Source: Clostridia bacterium (GTDB lineage Bacteria > Bacillota > Sulfobacillia > SLMV01). From it: a stretch of 33,152 bases of DNA. The position numbers and the translations under genes are program-made. Shown here piece by piece: positions 1-7,097 of this stretch. The notes under the pieces were generated by a model that worked only from the letters and a program-made list of their open reading frames with translations, ran no database searches and was not told the origin of the DNA. Positions within the stretch are counted from its first letter, which is position 1. Every line of letters begins with the position of its first letter. The DNA is taken from contig PUNF01000021.1 in the NCBI GenBank assembly GCA_003552525.1, positions 1 through 33,152 of the forward strand, in the 5' to 3' direction.

Positions 1-50
1 CCCGCGCGGGATCTCCCGAAAGCCACGACCCAGTCTATTGATTCACGTGG

Positions 51-1670
51 TCAGTCTTCCAACCGCACCGACCACAGATCTTGCAGTGCCATATCGATGG
101 GTACCGGCTTCATACCCTGTACGCGATCCGCGTGCATGGTAATAGCCTTATTGTAGTGGAAGAAATAGATCGGTGCATCCTGGATGATCTTCGCTTCCGC
201 CTCCCGCACCAGTTCCACCATCTCATCCTCGTCACTCGTCCGCCGCGCGCGATTTAGGATATCGTCCAGCTCTTCGCTCCAGTACCGATTCGTAGTGGAC
301 GCCAGCACCGAGTGAAAGCGCCAGAGGTAGTTGACCGGATGCGCATCGCCGCCCGTCGAATAGATGTACGTCTGATAATCCCCTGCGCGTAGGCGATCAT
401 AGAGCACCCCGGTATCCATCGTCTCCGGCTTTAGGCGAATGCCGACTTCGTTGAGGTAAGGCATGATTGCCTCGACCACGGGCAACCCCCACTCCGGATG
501 CTCACTGGTCATAATGGGCACTTCAAACCCTTCCTCATACCCAGCATCCGCCAGCAGTTCCCTGGCCCGATCGGGATCGTAGTCGTATCCTTCTAAGGTG
601 TCATCGAAGGCGAAGCTAGACGAGGGTAGGTATCCGACGGCAGGCACTCCCTTACCCCCGAGCACCACATCGATAATGGTCTCCGTATCGATCGCGTAGT
701 TAAACGCCTGGCGCACGCGCACGTCGTCGAAGGGTTCCTTCTCGCAGTGGAACCCCACGTGGCGCGTGAAGAACTCCGCGACGGATATCAGGTTGTCCGC
801 ATAATCCTCGTGATCACGATACTTGCGATAAATGGATGCGGGCGCGATGAACGCATCCAGGTTACCCGCCAAGAACTCGGCCTCCTTGGTGGAAGCCTCC
901 GCGATCACCCGGAAGACCACGCCATCGATCCCCGCTTCCCCGCGATAGTAATCATCGAAGGCCCGCAACTCCACCCGATCGTCCTTTGCCCAAGATACGA
1001 ACTCAAACGGCCCACTTCCCACAGGCTCGTGGCCGAACTCCGTGCCAAGCTCTTCCACCGCCTCGCGTGGTACGACACCCGCGGCGGGAAATCCCAGGAG
1101 ACTCAAAAAAGCGCTGTCGGGTTCTTCGCGGACGATTCGAAGGGTGTGATCATCGATGACCTCTAGGCCGGCGATGTGGTCGGCTTCTCCCTCCTCAAAT
1201 GCCGCTTTCCCGATGACACCGTCCAGGTAGTGCCCGAGGGGAGAAGCGTTCTCCGGATCGGATAGGCGTTCCAACGAGTACACGAAATCATCCGCGGTGA
1301 TCGCCCGGCCGTTGTGGAACGTGGCATCATCGCGCAGGTAGAAGGTATACTCCAGGCCATCATCACTGATATCCCAATCGTGCGCGATCGCAGGCACCAC
1401 TTCTGCCGTCTCGGGATCGTGGGCAACCAACCCATCGAACAGGTTCATGGTCACCGCCATGGCTCCCATCCGTCCGCGGACAATGGGGTCGAGGTTTTCC
1501 GGATCACCATAGGGTGCGTCGCGCACCAGGACATCATTCCCGGCTTCCGTGATGTCTTCGGGCTGTGTCTCTTCTTCGGGCTCTAGGTCGGGACCACCGC
1601 AGCCCAGTGACAGGACCATTACCGCGATGATCAGGAAAGTACATCCCAGGACATGCCATGCTCTGCACAT
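51..1670 (-). CDS. Peptide ABC transporter substrate-binding lipoprotein (SBP family 5)
   Basis: A 539-residue extracytoplasmic binding protein for oligopeptides or similar solutes. It starts with a hydrophobic signal segment ending in a lipobox (L-S-L-G-C, Cys24), followed by an acidic Glu/Pro/Asp-rich linker, so it should be lipid-anchored on the outer face. The body has family-5 hallmarks: an opening that ends in NLDPIVRG, the 'DDGLEYTFYLRDDATFHNG' block near residue 110, and the 'VRQAFNYAID' block near residue 320. The ATG at 1668-1670 is preceded on the minus strand by GGAGGG. No permease or ATPase gene adjoins it on this side; the neighbour upstream is signal peptidase I, so it may serve the permease at 5.2-7.1 kb or another one elsewhere. 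It is a distant paralogue of the lipoprotein at 7.1-8.7 kb. The family is certain, the ligand is not. Confidence 0.93.
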   Translation of the reverse strand: MCRAWHVLGCTFLIIAVMVLSLGCGGPDLEPEEETQPEDITEAGNDVLVRDAPYGDPENLDPIVRGRMGAMAVTMNLFDGLVAHDPETAEVVPAIAHDWDISDDGLEYTFYLRDDATFHNGRAITADDFVYSLERLSDPENASPLGHYLDGVIGKAAFEEGEADHIAGLEVIDDHTLRIVREEPDSAFLSLLGFPAAGVVPREAVEELGTEFGHEPVGSGPFEFVSWAKDDRVELRAFDDYYRGEAGIDGVVFRVIAEASTKEAEFLAGNLDAFIAPASIYRKYRDHEDYADNLISVAEFFTRHVGFHCEKEPFDDVRVRQAFNYAIDTETIIDVVLGGKGVPAVGYLPSSSFAFDDTLEGYDYDPDRARELLADAGYEEGFEVPIMTSEHPEWGLPVVEAIMPYLNEVGIRLKPETMDTGVLYDRLRAGDYQTYIYSTGGDAHPVNYLWRFHSVLASTTNRYWSEELDDILNRARRTSDEDEMVELVREAEAKIIQDAPIYFFHYNKAITMHADRVQGMKPVPIDMALQDLWSVRLED

Positions 1671-1813
1671 ATTCGATTCCCTCCGTGTGACGATTGCCGG
1701 TGGTGGCTGCTGCCGCTTCTACTGCCCATCAAATGTACCCGATTCTACCGGGCGCATGCACGCCGAAAGAAGGCACGGGAATGGATACCCAGGTGCCCGT
1801 ATCCGTTGAAGCG

Positions 1814-2518
1814 TCACGGATGCACGAGCATTGCCTGCCCCGGTACCGTGCGCACCCATCCCCCCGCGGGTTGTCCGGCCACCCGGTGAAAACTATCCGG
1901 GGGCCAAAACACCAGGACGGCCATGCCATGGATATGCCGCGTCGGGACCATGCCGAAATAGCGGCTGTCCCAGCTGTTGGCGCGATTGTCGCCGAGGACG
2001 AAGACTGCCCCGGCCGGAATCCGCTGGGGTGGAAGGCTATCCCTACCGGGGTTCTCGATATACGATTCCTCCAGCTCGTCTCCATCCAATATCACCCGAC
2101 CTTGCCGGATCTCCAGTGTTTGCCCCTCCACGGCCACCACGCGCTTGATCAGGCTACGCCCATCGCTTCCGGGCTCTTCGAAAACGACGATCTCGCCCGG
2201 CAGGGGACGACGAATCCGGTAGGTCATCTTGCTCACCAGTAGCCGCTCGCCCTGGTGCAGGGCAGGCTCCATCGAGGGACCATCGATCATGTAGGTATCC
2301 ACGAAGAAGAACCGCAGCACGAGGGCGAGGAGCAGGGCGAGAAGCAGAGTCTGCACGATTTCTCGCAACACCGAAACCCAGTGCGTCGGGGTATGGCCCG
2401 GGGATCCGGTCGCGTCTATCCCGGGCGTCTCCTCTTCGTGGGTCATGACACTGGGGGCGTATTCGCGGTCCAGCGGGATCAATCCTCTCGACATCGCATA
2501 TTCATTACATTCTACCAC
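1814..2518 (-). CDS. lepB: Signal peptidase I
   Basis: Membrane-bound serine protease (S26) that removes signal peptides from exported proteins. One hydrophobic segment (LLLALLLALVLRFFF) lies near the N-terminus. It is followed by the catalytic serine motif G-P-S-M-E-P, the catalytic lysine in S-L-I-K-R-V-V, and the family box G-D-N-R-A-N-S-W-D-S-R. There is one membrane anchor, as in Gram-positive SipS-type enzymes. The start is uncertain. The frame is open to an ATG at 2554. The chosen GTG at 2516-2518 has an AAGGGGGAAGG stretch just upstream. ATG codons at 2494 and 2446 are also in frame but lack an obvious ribosome site. It is divergent from the M20 amidohydrolase gene. Function is very secure, the N-terminus is not. 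Confidence 0.92.
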   Translation of the reverse strand: MVECNEYAMSRGLIPLDREYAPSVMTHEEETPGIDATGSPGHTPTHWVSVLREIVQTLLLALLLALVLRFFFVDTYMIDGPSMEPALHQGERLLVSKMTYRIRRPLPGEIVVFEEPGSDGRSLIKRVVAVEGQTLEIRQGRVILDGDELEESYIENPGRDSLPPQRIPAGAVFVLGDNRANSWDSRYFGMVPTRHIHGMAVLVFWPPDSFHRVAGQPAGGWVRTVPGQAMLVHP

Positions 2519-2608
2519 TATACCTTCCCCCTTGAAATTCAGTTCGCAGGGCAATCGGGCCCGTATGCAGAAAAGGGCAGTACCTGGAAGCCGTTGGGGG
2601 GAGAAACG

Positions 2609-3805
2609 ATGAACAGTCGATTACGGCATCTGTTGCACGCCGCCGGAGAAATCGAACCGGAGCTTCACAAGATGCGTGAACACTTCCATCGCTACCCTGA
2701 GCTTAGTGGTGAGGAATACGACACCAGTCGTCGCATCATCGATGTATTGTCCCGCGCTGGATACGAGATCATGGACCTCGGGCTGGAAACCGGGGTAGTG
2801 GCACGACTTCGCACGGATGAGCGCGGCCCTACCGTGGCGGTTCGGGCCGACATCGATGCACTACCGATGACCGAGAAGACCGGGCTGTCCTACGCGAGTA
2901 CGTATCCCGGAAGAATGCATGCCTGCGGGCATGATGCCCACATCACCTGGGGCCTGGGTGCTGCTATGCTGCTTGCCAATCTCCCGGAGCGACCCCCGGG
3001 CGAGATCCGATTATTGTTCCAGCCTTCCGAGGAGAAAACCTCCGGGGCCCGCGTTCTCATCGACGCCGGTGCACTCGACGGCGTGGAATACATCTTCGGC
3101 GGCCACAACAAGCCGGACCTGCCGGCGGGTGTCGTGGGGATATCCGAGGGTTACCTGATGGCCACTTCTGGTCGATTCGCCTTCAGGATCGTGGGCAAAG
3201 GAGGACACGGGGCCATTCCGCACCTGACCCACGATCCCATGCCCGCGACCGGGGCAATCCTGTCCGCGATCCAAACCATCGTTGCGCGCAACGTGGATCC
3301 GCTTGATTCCGCCGTCATCTCGGTGGGCTCCGTACACGGCGGCACCGCCGGCAACATTATCCCACCCGAGGTCGAAATCACCGGGACCATGCGGTCATTC
3401 CGTCCCGAGGTCGCCGACCTCATCGAGGAACGTCTTCGCGGAGTCGCAGAGGCGGGCGCGGCTACGCAGGGATGCTCGATCGAATGGGACACCCTAAAGC
3501 GGGGCGTGCCGGCGGTCTGCAATGATTCCCAGGCAACGCACCGCGCGCGATCTGCCGTGGAAGAACTCCTGGGATCCGATCACGTGGTGCCGGCCGTTCC
3601 GGTCATGGCATCCGAGGACTTTTCCCTCTACCAGGAACGCGTTCCAGGGTGCTTCCTTTGGATCGGCAGCGGATACCCGAGTGATCCGGGCGGTCCCGGC
3701 TGGCATCACCCCGAGTTCTCCGCCGCGCCGGAATGCATTCCAACGGGTGCGGCTGTCCTCGCAGCGACGGCGCTCGGCGTGCTCCTGCATCCGGGGCAAC
3801 GCTAG
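2609..3805 (+). CDS. M20D-family metal-dependent amidohydrolase
   Basis: A 398-residue zinc peptidase-family hydrolase related to N-acyl-L-amino acid and IAA-amino acid amidohydrolases; it hydrolyses an amide bond to release a free amino acid. Visible metal-site residues are Cys106 and His108 in H-A-C-G-H-D, Glu141/Glu142 in P-S-E-E, His166 in G-G-H-N, and the C-terminal H-H-P-E-F around residues 366-370. The lid/dimerisation domain carries the typical G-K-G-G-H-G-A block near residue 190. The ATG at 2609 is taken because GGGGGGAG lies 5-8 bases upstream; the frame is open further upstream, but that part overlaps lepB and has no M20 features. It has no signal peptide, so it is cytoplasmic. 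Beside peptide-uptake genes it probably feeds amino acid catabolism. The exact substrate cannot be read from the sequence. Confidence 0.93.
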   Translation: MNSRLRHLLHAAGEIEPELHKMREHFHRYPELSGEEYDTSRRIIDVLSRAGYEIMDLGLETGVVARLRTDERGPTVAVRADIDALPMTEKTGLSYASTYPGRMHACGHDAHITWGLGAAMLLANLPERPPGEIRLLFQPSEEKTSGARVLIDAGALDGVEYIFGGHNKPDLPAGVVGISEGYLMATSGRFAFRIVGKGGHGAIPHLTHDPMPATGAILSAIQTIVARNVDPLDSAVISVGSVHGGTAGNIIPPEVEITGTMRSFRPEVADLIEERLRGVAEAGAATQGCSIEWDTLKRGVPAVCNDSQATHRARSAVEELLGSDHVVPAVPVMASEDFSLYQERVPGCFLWIGSGYPSDPGGPGWHHPEFSAAPECIPTGAAVLAATALGVLLHPGQR

Positions 3806-3842
3806 ACACGAGTCTTCACATTCTCGTCGAGCCAGAGCACAA

Positions 3843-3872
3843 TTGCCGGGGACGCCAGAACAATGCTATGCT
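3843..3872 (+). promoter_or_regulatory. Putative sigma-A type promoter for the oadB leader
   Basis: TTGCCG at 3843-3848 and TATGCT at 3867-3872 are separated by 18 bases and sit about 20 bases upstream of the riboswitch aptamer, which is the expected place for its promoter. The assignment is by motif only. Confidence 0.45.
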
Positions 3873-3891
3873 ATCGCTAGCATGATCCTCC

Positions 3892-3990
3892 ACGAGGGGG
3901 AGTAGCCAGGTCCATTGACCCGAAGTGGCCGTCAACACGGCGTAAGCCCGGTCCTTCGGCTCCCGGTTGGCGAGCAGGCGAGACCTTCGA
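3892..3990 (+). ncRNA. yybP-ykoY (manganese) riboswitch aptamer
   Basis: The leader contains the two signature loops of the yybP-ykoY class in the right order: GGGGGAGTAGCC at 3896-3907 and CCGTCAACA at 3929-3937. The conserved 3' strand GCGAGACCTT follows at 3978-3987. The closing helix pairs CGAGGG (3893-3898) with CCTTCG (3984-3989). The 3' strand GCGAGACC is also the 5' arm of the following terminator, so aptamer formation should block termination. This is an ON-switch layout, as known for this Mn2+-sensing class. The family match is by recalled consensus; ligand identity is inferred from the class. Confidence 0.85.
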
Positions 3991-4011
3991 GCATCAGGGG
4001 TCTCGTCTTTT
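3977..4011 (+). terminator. Riboswitch-controlled intrinsic terminator
   Basis: GGCGAGACC (3977-3985) pairs with GGTCTCGTC (3999-4007) over nine positions with one G-T wobble, and TTTT follows at 4008-4011. The 5' arm overlaps the conserved 3' strand of the upstream aptamer, so the two structures exclude each other. The oadB ribosome site lies just downstream. Confidence 0.8.
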
Positions 4012-4035
4012 GCTGCAGAAGGGGAGTGGGAATCG

Positions 4036-5136
4036 ATGGACGCACTATTCGAGGGCATCACTGCCTTTACCACCGGACACCTTGCCATGCTGCTCGTCGG
4101 CGGCCTGCTCATCTACCTCGGCATCACCCACAAGTATGAACCGCTGCTGCTGTTGCCCATTGGTTTCGGCGCGATCCTCGCGAACATACCACTATCCGTA
4201 GCCACAGGACCCGACGGCTGGCTCACGCAAATCTATCAATACGGGATATTGAACGAACTATTCCCCATCCTCTTGTTCGTGGGCATCGGTGCCATGATGG
4301 ACTTTGGGCCGCTCCTGGCCCGTCCCGTGACCGTCTTCTACGGCGCCGCCGCACAAATCGGCATCTTCGTGACCATCATGCTGGCGCTGGCCCTCGACTT
4401 CTCGCTGCACGAAGCCGTTTCCATAGGAATCATCGGGGCAGCCGACGGTCCGACGTCCATTTACGTATCCACGCAGCTGGCCCCACATTACCTGCCGGCG
4501 ATTTCCGTCGCCGCCTATTCCTACATGGCATTGGTCCCGTTAATTCAACCTCCCATCATCCGCGCGCTTACCCTGCCGCAAGAACGGAGAATCCCGGCTC
4601 CGCGCGGTGAGCGGAAGCCACCCCGCATCGTGCGAATCCTCTTTCCCATCGTGGTAACGATACTCGCCGGGATCATCACGCCCGTGAGCACGGAATTGAT
4701 CGGTGCCCTGATGTTCGGGAACCTGCTCCGCGAATCCAAGGTGACCGAGCGACTCTCCGCGACAGCCCAAAATGAGCTATCCAACCTGGTAACCCTCCTA
4801 CTGGGTGTGGCCATCGGTTCCACCATGCAGGCACAGGTTTTCCTGACCAGGGACACCCTCATGATCCTGGGGATCGGGCTGATCGCCTTCGCCCTCGACA
4901 CCGTGGGTGGCGTTCTCTTCGCACGCTTGTTGAATCGATTTCTTCTCACTCCCATCAACCCCATGGTCGGTGCCGCCGGCATTTCGGCGTTCCCCATGTC
5001 GGCACGGGTCGTGAACCGTCTCGGCCTCGAGGAAGACCCGGCGAATTTCCTCCTCATGCAGGCGGCCGGTGCAAACGTGGCCGGCCAGCTGGGGTCGGTG
5101 GTCGCGGGAAGCGTATTGATTACCCTGCTACTCTGA
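4036..5136 (+). CDS. Orphan sodium-ion-translocating decarboxylase beta-subunit-like protein (OadB/GcdB family)
   Basis: A 366-residue polytopic membrane protein of the OadB/GcdB/MmdB family, the subunit that couples biotin-dependent decarboxylation to Na+ export. It has the family signature G-A-A-D-G-P-T-S-I-Y with the Na+-site aspartate at about Asp137. It also has a conserved Asn/Gly-rich segment N-P-M-V-G-A-A-G-I-S-A-F-P and a C-terminal A-G-A-N-V-A-G-Q-L-G-S block. The ATG at 4036 follows GGGGAGTGGG; an upstream in-frame start at 3967 would lie inside the riboswitch and terminator and is rejected. No carboxyltransferase alpha, gamma or biotin-carrier gene is nearby, so it stands alone under a manganese-type riboswitch. 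It may be a decarboxylase partner encoded at a distance, or a separately used cation transporter. Confidence 0.9.
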   Translation: MDALFEGITAFTTGHLAMLLVGGLLIYLGITHKYEPLLLLPIGFGAILANIPLSVATGPDGWLTQIYQYGILNELFPILLFVGIGAMMDFGPLLARPVTVFYGAAAQIGIFVTIMLALALDFSLHEAVSIGIIGAADGPTSIYVSTQLAPHYLPAISVAAYSYMALVPLIQPPIIRALTLPQERRIPAPRGERKPPRIVRILFPIVVTILAGIITPVSTELIGALMFGNLLRESKVTERLSATAQNELSNLVTLLLGVAIGSTMQAQVFLTRDTLMILGIGLIAFALDTVGGVLFARLLNRFLLTPINPMVGAAGISAFPMSARVVNRLGLEEDPANFLLMQAAGANVAGQLGSVVAGSVLITLLL

Positions 5137-5164
5137 CCGCTCGGCACGGGGATACTCGGAAGAA

Positions 5165-5207
5165 GGGCGGGCTGTCCGCCCGATCGAAACCGGCGGACAG
5201 CCCGTCC
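5165..5207. terminator. Strong hairpin between convergent genes, probable bidirectional terminator
   Basis: A 16-bp stem, perfect apart from one G-T pair, joins 5165-5180 with 5192-5207 around an 11-base loop. It lies between the ends of the oadB-like gene (plus) and dppC (minus). There is no clear T-tract on either side, so the terminator call rests on position and stem strength. Confidence 0.65.
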
Positions 5208-5229
5208 GTTCGCTCACCCGACGGTGGGA

Positions 5230-6171
5230 TCACTGCCCGTTGATCATCCGGGGATCGAGCGTATCCCGGAGCCAGTCACCCAGGAGGTTGATCCCCAGTA
5301 CGGTGATCATGATGGCAAGCCCGGGAAATGTCGCGATCCAGGGATGTCCCGCCAGGTATTGCCGGCCGTCGGCGAGCATACTTCCCCAGGTCGGGATTCT
5401 CGGGTCCACGCCCAAGCCCAGGAAGGTGAGGGCCGCTTCCGCGATGATCACGCGCGCGACTTCGAGGGTCGCGATGACAGTGATCGAGGAAACGATATTG
5501 GGAAGAATGTGCCTGACGATGATGCGTCCGGGGGTACAGCCAACCGCCACTGCAGCCTCGACGAAGTTCTTCTCTCGAAGCTGCATCGCTTCGGCTCGCA
5601 CGACCCGCCCATATACAACCCATCCGGTAATACCCAGTACGATGATCACGTTGGCAAGCCCGGATCCCAGCACGAACATCACCGCGGTCGCCAAAAGGAT
5701 AAAGGGAAAGGCGAGTTGCACATCGGCCAATCGCATGATGATGCTTTCGATGGGACCTCCGAGAGAACCCGCCAAGAGACCGAGAATCGTACCGGCGCTG
5801 CCGGATATCAACACGGCCGCGACGCCGACCATGAGGGAAATGCGACTGCCGAAGATCACGCGAGATAGGACATCTCGGCCGAGATGGTCGGTACCCAGCG
5901 GGTGGTCTGCCGTCCCGCCTGCCCACCATGGCGGACGAAGGCTCCGACTCAACACCTGTTCGTATGGATCATGGGGAGCGACCAGCGGGGCAAATAGGGC
6001 CGCGAAAACGACCACTGCCACCAGGAACATGCCCACCATGGCTCCCCAGTCGCCCCATATCCGTACCCGGGTACGACGTGAGGAGGACCACAGAGCATCA
6101 GCATCCACGAACTTTCTCTTCGCCCGCAAGCGGTCACTTGCGGGCCCAAGCAGCGAGCGCAGCCGGTTCAT
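5230..6171 (-). CDS. dppC: Peptide ABC transporter permease, DppC type
   Basis: A 313-residue inner-membrane permease of the DppC/OppC family. The N-terminus has the family segment with one hydrophobic helix followed by L-A-P-H-D-P-Y and the H-P-L-G-T-D-H-L-G-R-D motif that opens the transport domain. The cytoplasmic EAA loop, which docks the ATPase, is visible as E-A-A-V-A-V-G-C-T-P-G-R near residue 205. It overlaps dppB by 4 bases (ATGA), so the two are translationally coupled. It forms the membrane channel with DppB and receives substrate from the upstream lipoprotein. The usual ATPase genes do not follow it; the operon ends at the hairpin at 5165-5207. Confidence 0.95.
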   Translation of the reverse strand: MNRLRSLLGPASDRLRAKRKFVDADALWSSSRRTRVRIWGDWGAMVGMFLVAVVVFAALFAPLVAPHDPYEQVLSRSLRPPWWAGGTADHPLGTDHLGRDVLSRVIFGSRISLMVGVAAVLISGSAGTILGLLAGSLGGPIESIIMRLADVQLAFPFILLATAVMFVLGSGLANVIIVLGITGWVVYGRVVRAEAMQLREKNFVEAAVAVGCTPGRIIVRHILPNIVSSITVIATLEVARVIIAEAALTFLGLGVDPRIPTWGSMLADGRQYLAGHPWIATFPGLAIMITVLGINLLGDWLRDTLDPRMINGQ

Positions 6172-7085
6172 CCGTATCGCACCCTCGGGTCACACAATAC
6201 ATAGGTCAGGTCCGCCAGTAGATTGGCCACCACGATCATCAAAGCCATCACGAACACCGCGGCCTGCACGACGGCCATGTCCCGGTTGTGAAACCCCTGG
6301 ATGAGGAGACGTCCCAGCCCGGGCCAGGCGAAAACCGTTTCCGTAATCACCGCGCCGCCCAGGAGCGTCCCAAGCTGGAGTCCCATGACGGTGATGACCG
6401 GTATCGCAGCATTACGCATCGCATGTTTGAAGATCACGCCACGCTCGGAAATACCCTTGGCACGAGCCGTGCGAATGTAATCCTGGGAGAGGACGTCCAT
6501 CATCGTGGCCCGCATCAGCCGCATAAGCATCGCCATCGAATATGTGCCGATGGTGACCGCGGGCATGATGAGATGGACGATCGATCCGCGACCCGATGCG
6601 GGCAACCAACGCAGGTTCACCGAGAACAGGAGGATGAGCACGATGCCCAGCCAAAATACCGGCATAGACTGGCCCAAAAGCCCCAATAGCGATGCCGCGA
6701 AGGATACACCGGATCCGCGGCGGGCCGCGGAAACCACTCCCAGGGGTACCGCCGCCACCACCGCCAACAACAAGGCAAGGACGGTCAGCTGCATGGTCGC
6801 CGGAAGGCGTCCCACGACCAGGGAAAGGGCCGGTTGTCGATGCCGGAGGGATTGGCCAAAATCACCCCGCAGGGCATCACCGACAAAGTGCAAGTACTGA
6901 ACCATGATCGGTCGATCGAATCCCATCGCCGACCGCATGACCGCGATATCTTCCGGACTGGCATCTAACGGCATAAACAATGTCACCGGGTCTCCAGTCA
7001 GGTGCATCAACAGGAATGTCACCAGCGAAACGCCCAGCAAGATGAGCATGGCGTGCATACCACGACGCGCAACGTAGGATGTCAT
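6168..7085 (-). CDS. dppB: Peptide ABC transporter permease, DppB type
   Basis: A 305-residue six-helix permease of the DppB/OppB family. It begins with a membrane helix, then the family's G-D-P-V-T-L-F periplasmic segment and the long loop ending in L-R-G-D-F-G-Q-S-L-R. The EAA-type cytoplasmic loop lies near residue 190 (Y-I-R-T-A-R-A-K-G). It sits 12 bases downstream of the binding-protein gene and overlaps dppC by 4 bases, in the order binding protein, dppB, dppC. The substrate class (di- or oligopeptides) follows from the family. Confidence 0.95.
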   Translation of the reverse strand: MTSYVARRGMHAMLILLGVSLVTFLLMHLTGDPVTLFMPLDASPEDIAVMRSAMGFDRPIMVQYLHFVGDALRGDFGQSLRHRQPALSLVVGRLPATMQLTVLALLLAVVAAVPLGVVSAARRGSGVSFAASLLGLLGQSMPVFWLGIVLILLFSVNLRWLPASGRGSIVHLIMPAVTIGTYSMAMLMRLMRATMMDVLSQDYIRTARAKGISERGVIFKHAMRNAAIPVITVMGLQLGTLLGGAVITETVFAWPGLGRLLIQGFHNRDMAVVQAAVFVMALMIVVANLLADLTYVLCDPRVRYG

Positions 7086-7097
7086 GATGATGCCCGC

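Noticed and set aside
2255-2608. N-terminal extension of the M20 amidohydrolase
   Set aside because: The frame is open but lies over lepB, has no M20 features, and a strong ribosome site marks the ATG at 2609.
3967-4035. Upstream start for the OadB-like protein
   Set aside because: It would begin inside the riboswitch and terminator; the ATG at 4036 has a good ribosome site and begins the family's N-terminal sequence.
5240-6304. Long plus-strand open frame over dppC and dppB
   Set aside because: It is antisense to two clearly conserved permeases, and its product is Arg/Ser/Pro-rich with no domain; a codon-bias shadow.
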